From assembly GCF_002848005.1 (NCBI RefSeq), contig NZ_PKHX01000005.1, forward strand, positions 62,001-126,000: DNA of 64,000 nucleotides, read 5' to 3'. The stretch comes from Varibaculum cambriense. GTDB lineage: Bacteria > Actinomycetota > Actinomycetes > Actinomycetales > Actinomycetaceae. Position numbers and translations under genes: made by a program. A model generated the notes under the pieces. That model was not told the DNA's origin and did no database searches. It worked only from the letters and a program-made list of their open reading frames with translations. This document shows, one piece after another, positions 8,353-15,128 of this stretch (the stretch's first letter is position 1; every line of letters starts with the position of its first letter).

Positions 8353-9297
8353 ATGTCGCGAAAAATTATCCTGGACTGCGATCCCGGTCATGACGATGCC
8401 ATCGCTATGCTGCTTGCCCACGCCAACCCCGAGATTGAGTTACTGGCCGTTACCACTGTTGGCGGTAATCAAACGCTGGCAAAAGTTAGCAATAATGCCC
8501 GCCGCATTGCAACGGTCTACGGTATGCAGAGCGTGCCTATCGCCGCCGGTTGCGATCGTCCTCTGGTTCGCAAGGCCGAGGTCGCGTCCGCGCAACACGG
8601 AGAATCCGGCTTAGATGGGGTAGTACTCCCCGAACCGCAACCGCTCGTTGACCAACACGCGGTTGACCTGATTATTGACATCATAATGAGGCACGAACCA
8701 GGCGAAATCACCCTAGTTCCCACCGGTCCGCTCACCAATATCGCTATGGCAGTGCGCAAGGAGCCGCGCGTTGTAGAACGGGTACGCGAAGTCGTCCTCA
8801 TGGGCGGGGGATACCACGAAGGAAACTGGTCGGCGGTTGCCGAATTTAATATCAAGGTCGATCCTGAGGCCGCTCATATCGTATTCAATGAACCTTGGGA
8901 AGTAGTGATGGTGGGCTTAGATCTGACCCACCAGGCACTGGCTACCGCTGAAGTCACCGCGAAGATACGAACCCTGGGCGGCCCGGTTGCGCAGTTCGTG
9001 CTGGATCTATTCGTATTCCTCCGCCGAGCCTATCAAGATTCACGAGGTTTCGGCTTTCCTCCGGTGCATGATCCGTGCACCATTGCTTATCTAATTGACC
9101 CGACCATTGTAGAAACCGTGCGGGTACCGATTGACATTGAGTTGCGGGGGGATCTTACCGCTGGTATGACGGTTGCCGACTTTAGGGAGCCAGCGGGAGA
9201 AGATTGCCATACCCAGGCGGCTACCCACCTTGATTTTGAGCGTTTCTGGGATCTGGTGATCGATGCTATCGACCGAGTTCAGAAGGGCAACTGTTGA
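8353..9297 (+). CDS. Inosine/uridine-preferring nucleoside hydrolase
   Basis: A 314-residue enzyme that hydrolyses the N-glycosidic bond of nucleosides to give base and ribose. The calcium-binding signature DCDPGHDDA occupies residues 8-16, matching the DxDxxxDD pattern. The segment TLVPTGPLTNIAMAV (about 117-131) and the late HDPCTIAYLID block (about 238-248, with the His-Asp pair of the active site) are also in place. Length is normal. The start has an AAAGGAGA ribosome site. Ribokinase follows about 100 nt downstream, so ribose released here can be phosphorylated at once, which fits a salvage operon. Confidence 0.92.
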   Translation: MSRKIILDCDPGHDDAIAMLLAHANPEIELLAVTTVGGNQTLAKVSNNARRIATVYGMQSVPIAAGCDRPLVRKAEVASAQHGESGLDGVVLPEPQPLVDQHAVDLIIDIIMRHEPGEITLVPTGPLTNIAMAVRKEPRVVERVREVVLMGGGYHEGNWSAVAEFNIKVDPEAAHIVFNEPWEVVMVGLDLTHQALATAEVTAKIRTLGGPVAQFVLDLFVFLRRAYQDSRGFGFPPVHDPCTIAYLIDPTIVETVRVPIDIELRGDLTAGMTVADFREPAGEDCHTQAATHLDFERFWDLVIDAIDRVQKGNC

Positions 9298-9397
9298 TGA
9301 GTAAGGTACGTTTCGTGAGCGAGGTAATGACCGCGCTGCTAGTGCGGGAGTCTGCCCCCAGGCTAGCGAAATAAAATTTTAGTATTTGTGAGGAAAC

Positions 9398-10369
9398 ATG
9401 AACCAGATGAAAGAAATAGTGACAACCGCGCAGCGAGTGCTGGATGCTTTAGGGGCGCCAGTTACGGTGGTGGGGTCGATCAATGCCGATTTGACTGTAG
9501 AAACCGAGCGACTCCCAGGTCCTGGTGAAACGGTTATCGGTGGTCCGTTGGTGACTTTGCCGGGCGGGAAATCCGCTAATCAGGCGGTTACTTGCGCCCT
9601 TTTGGGGGCGAAAACTAAGATTATCGGAGCGGTCGGCAATGACGGCCATGGCGATCTCTTAATGGCCTCCCTTAACAGTGCCGGCGTAGACACTACCGGG
9701 GTAAAACGCCGCGAGGGTGCATCGGGATCAACTTTGATTACCGTGGACGCGGCGGGTGAAAACACTATCGTTTATTCCGCGGGGACAAATGCTCTGGTAA
9801 ACGCAGAATTAGTTCGGGAAGAGAGTGAAGTTATTACCTCGGCGAAAACCCTGGGGCTGTGCCTGGAGGCTCCGCTGGACGCAGTTGAGGAAGCAGCTCG
9901 AATCGCGCACGAGGCGGGCGTTAAGGTGGTGCTGAACTTTTCGCCTATAACCCAGGCACCTGATTCTCTTCTAAAACTAGTTGATGTGTTGATTGTTAAC
10001 CAACACGAGCTGGCGGTATTAAATGGTCGGGAAATAGATGTTGAAGACCTTGACCAGTTGCGGGAAGCGGTTGATTCACTAGGAATGACACAGGTAGTGC
10101 TGACTTTGGGTGGTGACGGCTCGCTGGTGCTAGATAATGGTGAGTCCACCCGGATCCCAATTTTTCCAGTGGATACGGTAGATACCACCGGAGCAGGGGA
10201 TTCCTTCATGGGCACTTTGTTATCGGCACTGGCTGCCGGCTGTTCTTTAGCAGATGGCGCTTGTCTGGCGGCCGCAGTTTCTTCCCTGGCTACCACCAAA
10301 GTAGGGGCGCAAGCCTCTTATCGCGGTGCCGCCGCGGTTCGCAGTTTTCTCGAGAGTCAGGAACTGTAA
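9398..10369 (+). CDS. rbsK: Ribokinase (PfkB family)
   Basis: A 323-residue PfkB-family sugar kinase. The N-terminal block (SINADLTVETERLPGPGETV, then GGKSANQAV at about 55-63) is the ribose-binding start of ribokinases. The C-terminal signature DTTGAGDSFMGTLLSAL near residue 262 contains the catalytic Asp and the anion hole. It phosphorylates ribose to ribose 5-phosphate. It sits downstream of a nucleoside hydrolase on the same strand, so ribose from nucleosides is the likely substrate. GAGGAAAC precedes the ATG. The first 20 residues are longer than in many ribokinases. Confidence 0.88.
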   Translation: MNQMKEIVTTAQRVLDALGAPVTVVGSINADLTVETERLPGPGETVIGGPLVTLPGGKSANQAVTCALLGAKTKIIGAVGNDGHGDLLMASLNSAGVDTTGVKRREGASGSTLITVDAAGENTIVYSAGTNALVNAELVREESEVITSAKTLGLCLEAPLDAVEEAARIAHEAGVKVVLNFSPITQAPDSLLKLVDVLIVNQHELAVLNGREIDVEDLDQLREAVDSLGMTQVVLTLGGDGSLVLDNGESTRIPIFPVDTVDTTGAGDSFMGTLLSALAAGCSLADGACLAAAVSSLATTKVGAQASYRGAAAVRSFLESQEL

Positions 10370-10882
10370 GTCAGCGCCTGCGCGGTAGTTTTAGTTTTTT
10401 GCTTTCGGTGGCATTGCTCTGTATGAGACCTCAGCTGTCTTGAAAGGAGAAGTATTTACGCAAGATAGCCCTTTTGATAATTTTGCAATTTTGAGGGTAA
10501 GTCGACGCTATTTATGCCGGTTAGCCCGGGTTTTCTCTGATTAGCTGACGCAAATTTTAACTAAGGTTAGCCCTACTTTGTCTCATGAAGATAGGCAGGG
10601 AAGCCGATCGCGGATGCGCGAGGGGGACTAAACGGTTTGAAGTAGGGGATTGATTCCGCCGCGCAATTTGCGGGTCTATTTTTCGAGGGCGCGGGGTACG
10701 AATCTCGGATTTTTTCTTTGGCTCGCCTTCCCTTAAAGATGAGGTCTCTTTCGCTTGGGTTTATCTGTTTCCAGTCGCGGTATCTCGTTTTTTAACGAGC
10801 AAAAATTTTTGTCTTGCTAATCTGACTTTGGAGTCAGAAAAATATCGAACGACTTGAACGTGCTGGTAAATGGAGGTGCCAA
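10370..10882. other. Long leader/intergenic region before the VIT transporter gene
   Basis: There is no convincing gene in these 513 bp. A DtxR/IdeR-like box lies at 10562-10580. Downstream of it are several hairpins: CTCGTT/AACGAG (10784-10799), the palindrome CAAAAATTTTTG (10800-10811), and CTGACT/AGTCAG with loop TTGG (10822-10837), the last followed by A's. If transcription starts near the box, the gene at 10883 has a leader of about 300 nt. I could not fit a known riboswitch class to it. Confidence 0.55.
10562..10580. promoter_or_regulatory. DtxR/IdeR-like iron box
   Basis: The 19-bp sequence from 10562 matches the degenerate DtxR/IdeR consensus TWAGGTWAGSCTWACCTWA at 16 of 19 positions, with mismatches at positions 12, 16 and 19. 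Its left half TAAGGTTAG is perfect. The next gene is a VIT/CCC1 iron-manganese transporter, a sensible target of a metal-dependent repressor. The distance to the start codon, about 300 bp, is large. Confidence 0.55.
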
Positions 10883-11635
10883 ATGACTTTGGTGGGAGAA
10901 AGAATACTAGGTACTTCTTCCGGTACGCGAGAGCACAACGAGCATACCGATGAAAGCGTGAAGACGGCCTCCAAGCTGAATTGGTTGCGTGCCGGGGTGC
11001 TGGGAGCTAATGACGGCATCGTATCTACCGCCGGCGTAGTAGTCGGGGTGGCCGCCGCTGACCCCCAAAATAATATTGCGATCTTTACCGCGGGGATGGC
11101 GGCAGTGGTCGCGGGGGCGATTTCCATGGCGGCAGGCGAATATGTATCCGTATCTACCCAAAAGGATACGGAGCAAGCGCTGGTTCATAAAGAAAAGACG
11201 CGGCTGATGAAAGATCCCGAGGGCGAGTTTGCGGGTCTGATTAAGCTCTACGAGGGCAAAGGGCTCTCGGCGGAAACCGCCAGGTTAGTGGCAAAAGAAT
11301 ACTCTGCGATTGATCCGGTGGCGGCGCAGGTAGAGGCACGTTACTCGCTTGATTCGGAAGAATTTGTTAGCCCCTGGAATGCTGCTTTTTCGTCTGCGAT
11401 TTCCTTTGTCTTAGGTGCAATCTTGCCGATGCTGGCTATCCTGCTGTTCCCGCCGGCCTCCAAGTTTGTCGCCACCTTCATTTTGACTCTGGTGGCGCTA
11501 GGTTTGGCGGGTTACACCTCTGCATGGCTTTCCGAAGCTCCCCGAGGACGTGCGGTGATTAGGGTGATCATCGGCGGCGCCCTCGCCATGCTGATTACTG
11601 GTGCCGTCGGCCACCTGGTGGGGCTGACGCTGTAA
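10883..11635 (+). CDS. VIT1/CCC1-family iron/manganese transporter
   Basis: A 250-residue membrane protein of the vacuolar iron transporter family, which moves Fe2+ or Mn2+ out of the cytosol. It has the family signatures WLRAGVLGANDGIVSTAGVV (about 34-53) and AGAISMAAGEYVSVSTQKDTE (about 78-98, written here as AGAISMAAGEY then VSVSTQKDTE). A charged cytoplasmic metal-binding region follows, then three more helices (SAISFVLGAILPMLAIL onward). The ATG follows TGGAGGTGCC. The gene stands alone between a DtxR/IdeR-like box and the CRISPR locus. The direction of transport is inferred from the family. Confidence 0.88.
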   Translation: MTLVGERILGTSSGTREHNEHTDESVKTASKLNWLRAGVLGANDGIVSTAGVVVGVAAADPQNNIAIFTAGMAAVVAGAISMAAGEYVSVSTQKDTEQALVHKEKTRLMKDPEGEFAGLIKLYEGKGLSAETARLVAKEYSAIDPVAAQVEARYSLDSEEFVSPWNAAFSSAISFVLGAILPMLAILLFPPASKFVATFILTLVALGLAGYTSAWLSEAPRGRAVIRVIIGGALAMLITGAVGHLVGLTL

Positions 11636-11653
11636 GAGGAATGCGGTTGGAAT

Positions 11654-11678
11654 AACCCGGTGCAGGTAATTCCGGGTT
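11654..11678 (+). terminator. Weak terminator-like hairpin after the VIT gene
   Basis: Arms AACCCGG (11654-11660) and CCGGGTT (11672-11678) enclose an 11-nt loop and are followed by GCCTTT rather than a full T run. It lies between the VIT transporter stop and cas3. Confidence 0.35.
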
Positions 11679-11738
11679 GCCTTTGCGATTATTACGTGCA
11701 TAGGAAATTGCCTCAGAACTGGCCTCTTGGCGCTCCTA

Positions 11739-14700
11739 ATGAGGTTTACTAAGAGAGTGGAGTCAGAATTTCCGCTTTCTAAAGCAGCATTATCAATTTG
11801 GGCAAAAACTAATTTCTGGCATTCGGCTCCTCCGGATGGCGTAAACAAGCAATGGTTGCCGCTTGCTGTACATATGGCTGATTCGGGGGAAGTCGCTGAG
11901 CTGATTTGGAAAAAGTATCTCTCACCACGGCAGCGGCGATTATTGGCAGATCCGTTGCTGCAGGTAAAGACCATTGAAGAGCCTTCGCGGAAAGCCTTAA
12001 CTTTACTAAAGCTAATCGTGGGCGCACATGACATTGGAAAATGTTCGCCCATGTTCCTTACCCAGAACACCGAACTCTATGAACGAGTTTTGAAACACTC
12101 GCTAACCAGGTGCGAGCGGGCAGAGGAAATGCGGGGATCAAGTCCGCACTCATGGATAGGGGAAATAGCGTTTGAAAAATGGCTAGAGGCACGCTGGAAT
12201 CATGGTGATCCGGACAGGAAATATGTTTCTGCGACTGCTAAACAGTTGGGGTCTATTATCGGTGCTCATCATGGCCGCCCGGTGTCTTTGCGGCGACATG
12301 ATGATATGACTAATCCCAATCTCCCTCTGGCTGTTAATGGTGATAAAACCTGGAAAAAGATCCGCAGGGAATTATTGGATTGGTGGATGAACTGGACTGA
12401 TAGCCAAGAGATTATTCGCCAATGTAAAGGGTTAGTTTTCCCAACTACCTGGCAAAGCCTGGTGGCGGGCATTACCGTGATGGCCGACTGGATCGCCTCG
12501 AATCAAGAACTTTTCCCGCTAGTCGACTGGAATGAGCTATATCCGGAAAGGTTGCTATCTCCTGATCATCATCGCCAGCGCACTAAAGCTGCTTGGGAAA
12601 AGCTGCACTTGCCGCCCTCCTGGCAGCCGGAAATACTTTCTCAAGACCCCGATCAGCTGTTGCAAACCCTATTCGCTTTAGGCGCTGATGCTCATGCGCG
12701 TCCCGCGCAGGTGGCAGCGGTAGAATCCGCTCAAAAAATGACGTTACCCGGCATGATGATAATTGAGGAGGTTATGGGCGCGGGGAAGACCGAGGCGGCG
12801 TTAATGGCGGCCACCATTTTGGCGAAGCGGGCAGGAACTTCCGGGGTGTTGGTAGCTCTACCGACAAAAGCCACTACCGATGCCATGTTTAATCGAGTAG
12901 TTGAATGGGCGCAGACCTCGGCGAAGAATGGTTTTAGCCTAAAGCTGCAGCACGGAAATGCCGCTTTAAACAGTGCATATAAGAAAATTCAATACGGAAG
13001 AATCGCCAGTGCCGGAAATGCGGTTTCCCAAGGACAGAGCTCTTCCATGGGCATCGATGAAGAGTCTGCTCACAGCCGGCAGCCGGCAGTAGTGCATCGC
13101 TGGTTTAGCAAGAAGGCTGCGCTGCTAGCCTCCGTAGTGGTTTGTACGGTGGATCACCTGCTGTTTTCGGCATTGCAAACCAAGCATGTGAGTTTGCGAC
13201 ATCTGGGCATTAGCGACAAAGTCGTCATCATTGACGAAGTGCATAGCTATGACGTCTACACCAGCGAATTCCTGAAGAGAACTGTGCAGTGGTTGGGGGC
13301 ATTCGGGGTGCCGGTAATTGCTTTATCGGCCACTCTCACTCGGAGGGCGCGCGAAGAGCTGTTTGCAGCCTATAAAAAAGGGAAAGGGCTGAAACGGCCT
13401 GCTCAGGAGAACAAAGGTTCGACACCGTTTGATACTTCGGTATTTGCGGCGATGCGGAAACCTCAGTCCACAGGAGGCGGGAAGGTTTCAGTCCCAGCCC
13501 CAGAATCTAACGCGGACTCGCCTTCACAAAAAACCGTCTATCCAGCACTTTCTTACTCGGATGCGCAGGGGGTTAAAGTTCGTCCTTTGCCCGTCTTGGC
13601 TACCAAGAAGATCGAAGTTGAGCATTGGGAGGGCGATGCGAGGCTGCTAACGGATCTTGAAAAACGCCTCCAAAATGGGGGATGTGCCCTGGTGGTACGC
13701 AATACGGTCGCTAATGCGCAACGTACCTATGAAACTTTGCGGGGTGTATTTCGGGATGAAGTCAGTTTGGTGCATTCTCGTTTTACCCAGCAAGATCGTC
13801 AAGATAATGATGAGTGGCTGGTGCGTACCTTTGGGAAGCCCGGAAAATCTTGCCGTCCTAAGCGGGCAATCGTGGTGGGTACCCAGGTGGTTGAGCAGAG
13901 CCTCGATATTGACTTCGACGTGCTTTACAGTGATCTAGCACCTATTGATTTGCTGTTTCAGCGCATGGGGCGGGTTCATCGTCATAAAAGGGAAGCTCGC
14001 CCTCCTGCGGTTAGACAGCCCCGCTGCATCCTAATGGGGATCCCCAGAAAAGATAGTTCAAAGCCGCAGGTTGATAGGGGTTCAATCTTTGTTTATGGCG
14101 AGGACGTGTTGTTGCGGACTGCGGCTTATGTTCTTGACAGGGAGGTCGCGGGGGAGTCTTGGGAGATTCCCACGGATATCGGGACAGCGGTGGCTGCTGT
14201 CTATGAGGAAACCGTTGCTACCCCCGATTCTTGGGGTAAAACTTTGCAGCGCACTAAGAAAAGCAAAGTAGATAAGGCGCATTCTAAGACCGAGGGTGCG
14301 GCTATGGGGCTGTTGGCGCCGCCTCGCAACACTGATACCGCCTCCTTGATTGACTGGCTAGGGGGCAACAATCCGGATAGTGATCCCGATGAGATGGGAA
14401 TCATTGGCGTTCGTGATGGTGATTCCGGAGTGGAAGTGCTGCTGGTCGCACAACAGGGAGAGGGCATTGCGACGATTCCTACTGATCGTCACCCAGAATC
14501 TCGGGAAATCGATTTACAAGAATTGCCGAGCGGCACGCTGCGGGAGAGACTAGTGCGTTCCTTGGTGTCTATTCCTTCAACCCGGCTTCGGGTGAAAGGT
14601 CGGGCACTTGAGGAGGTAATCGATGAATTCATCCACGAGCTAGAAAAGGAAACTCGTGACCTGGGGGTGAATTGGGAAAAAGATTTTATGCTGCGGGGGC

Positions 14701-14810
14701 AATTAGTTGTCCCGCTACGAGGCGGGGAGTACCGAACCGGGTTTGGGAAAACTATTTCCTATCGCCGCGATGTGGGTTTACAAATTTTTGATACTGATTC
14801 GGATGTATAA
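11739..14810 (+). CDS. cas3: CRISPR-associated helicase/nuclease Cas3 (type I-E)
   Basis: Cas3 is recruited by target-bound Cascade and unwinds and shreds DNA. From the ATG at 11739 it has about 1023 residues. The HD nuclease domain comes first: WLPLAVHMAD near 40, VGAHDIGK near 95 and IIGAHHGRP near 175. The SF2 helicase follows, with the Walker A loop VMGAGKTEA (about 345), the IIDEVHSY box (about 496), ALSATLTRRA (about 528) and the final LLFQRMGRVHRH (about 738). A frame-compatible TTG at 11727 would add four residues. Neither start has a good ribosome site. A 318-bp gap with its own regulatory RNA candidate separates cas3 from the Cascade operon. Confidence 0.93.
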   Translation: MRFTKRVESEFPLSKAALSIWAKTNFWHSAPPDGVNKQWLPLAVHMADSGEVAELIWKKYLSPRQRRLLADPLLQVKTIEEPSRKALTLLKLIVGAHDIGKCSPMFLTQNTELYERVLKHSLTRCERAEEMRGSSPHSWIGEIAFEKWLEARWNHGDPDRKYVSATAKQLGSIIGAHHGRPVSLRRHDDMTNPNLPLAVNGDKTWKKIRRELLDWWMNWTDSQEIIRQCKGLVFPTTWQSLVAGITVMADWIASNQELFPLVDWNELYPERLLSPDHHRQRTKAAWEKLHLPPSWQPEILSQDPDQLLQTLFALGADAHARPAQVAAVESAQKMTLPGMMIIEEVMGAGKTEAALMAATILAKRAGTSGVLVALPTKATTDAMFNRVVEWAQTSAKNGFSLKLQHGNAALNSAYKKIQYGRIASAGNAVSQGQSSSMGIDEESAHSRQPAVVHRWFSKKAALLASVVVCTVDHLLFSALQTKHVSLRHLGISDKVVIIDEVHSYDVYTSEFLKRTVQWLGAFGVPVIALSATLTRRAREELFAAYKKGKGLKRPAQENKGSTPFDTSVFAAMRKPQSTGGGKVSVPAPESNADSPSQKTVYPALSYSDAQGVKVRPLPVLATKKIEVEHWEGDARLLTDLEKRLQNGGCALVVRNTVANAQRTYETLRGVFRDEVSLVHSRFTQQDRQDNDEWLVRTFGKPGKSCRPKRAIVVGTQVVEQSLDIDFDVLYSDLAPIDLLFQRMGRVHRHKREARPPAVRQPRCILMGIPRKDSSKPQVDRGSIFVYGEDVLLRTAAYVLDREVAGESWEIPTDIGTAVAAVYEETVATPDSWGKTLQRTKKSKVDKAHSKTEGAAMGLLAPPRNTDTASLIDWLGGNNPDSDPDEMGIIGVRDGDSGVEVLLVAQQGEGIATIPTDRHPESREIDLQELPSGTLRERLVRSLVSIPSTRLRVKGRALEEVIDEFIHELEKETRDLGVNWEKDFMLRGQLVVPLRGGEYRTGFGKTISYRRDVGLQIFDTDSDV

Positions 14811-14850
14811 ACCGGTATTTAGCTGTAGCTTTAATGGTGTGTAATCGGTG

Positions 14851-14929
14851 TGGAAAATCCCCGCAAAAGCGGGGCAGAGGTATTGCGTGGTTCCCACACA
14901 CGGATCATCTCAAGTTTTCTCGAGCTTCG
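14851..14929 (-). ncRNA. Candidate crRNA-like autoregulatory RNA (mini-CRISPR, CreR/CreA type)
   Basis: Read on the minus strand, this is pseudo-repeat 1 (14929-14901), a 21-nt pseudo-spacer (14900-14880) and pseudo-repeat 2 (14879-14851). The real repeat folds as stem CCCCGC, loop ACCT, stem GCGGGG, then the handle ATGATCCG. Pseudo-repeat 1 has stem CTCGAG, loop AAAA, stem CTTGAG (one G-U), then the handle ATGATCCG, identical 8 of 8. Pseudo-repeat 2 has stem CCCCGC, loop TTTT, stem GCGGGG, identical 12 of 12, then a drifted handle ATTTTCCA. So the segments kept in a mature type I-E crRNA are exactly those conserved. An extended -10-like TGATAACAT lies just upstream (14933-14941), predicting a start at about 14927. 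Expression is not shown. Confidence 0.72.
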
Positions 14930-14932
14930 TTT

Positions 14933-14941
14933 ATGTTATCA
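14933..14941 (-). promoter_or_regulatory. Possible extended -10 of the crRNA-like RNA
   Basis: On the minus strand TGATAACAT resembles an extended -10 (TGN then TAACAT, 4 of 6 to TATAAT). It is placed so that transcription would start within 1-3 nt of the 5' end of pseudo-repeat 1. No good -35 is visible. Confidence 0.35.
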
Positions 14942-14991
14942 GTGGTGATGACTAGCTTGAGCGAAAAGAACGACAATAAATCGAAAATAAG

Positions 14992-15019
14992 TTCAACAAA
15001 AATATTTAAATACTAGTAT
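14992..15019 (+). promoter_or_regulatory. Putative promoter of the cas8e-cas2 operon
   Basis: TTCAAC (14992-14997) and TAGTAT (15014-15019) are spaced by 16 bp in an A+T-rich stretch and could serve as -35 and -10. The predicted start at about 15026 would leave a leader of about 100 nt before cas8e. Both hexamers are imperfect, so the promoter call is tentative. Confidence 0.45.
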
Positions 15020-15032
15020 TTCCCACACAGTT
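15020..15032 (-). promoter_or_regulatory. Seed-match target of the crRNA-like RNA, with PAM-like AAC
   Basis: The plus strand carries TTCCCACACA at 15020-15029, the same 10 bp as 14891-14900 in the pseudo-spacer. On the minus strand this is a protospacer start TGTGTGGGAA preceded by AAC (15032-15030), the side and size of a type I-E PAM. Pairing stops after position 10, apart from positions 13 and 14. The site overlaps the expected transcription start of the Cascade operon, so bound Cascade would block it. Confidence 0.65.
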
Positions 15033-15128
15033 GCGATAAAGTTATCAATCAAGGGTGCTGTTTAAAAACAGTGCTGAATTTTTAGCAAATTCTTAGGGAC
15101 TAAAGATTGGTTCTAGAAGGGAGGTACG

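Larger units (their letters stand above)
14811..15128. other. cas3-cas8e intergenic regulatory region
   Basis: No protein gene is supported in these 318 bp. The region contains, on the minus strand, a degenerate mini-CRISPR (14851-14929). To its right is an A+T-rich promoter-like stretch for the Cascade operon (14992-15019) and a 10-bp copy of the pseudo-spacer seed (15020-15029). Further on are a CTGTTT/AAACAG hairpin at about 15059-15072 and the ribosome site GGGAGG before cas8e. Confidence 0.75.

Noticed and set aside
10600..10660. Cobalamin-riboswitch-like GGGAAGCC stretch in the VIT leader
   Set aside because: The essential B12-box (GCCACTG) and the rest of the core are missing; no other riboswitch class fitted.
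14859..14874. CCCCGC-AAAA-GCGGGG hairpin as a plain terminator of cas3
   Set aside because: No T run follows on the plus strand (CAGAGG instead), and the match to the CRISPR repeat plus the exact ATGATCCG handle 27 bp beyond its end explains the sequence better.
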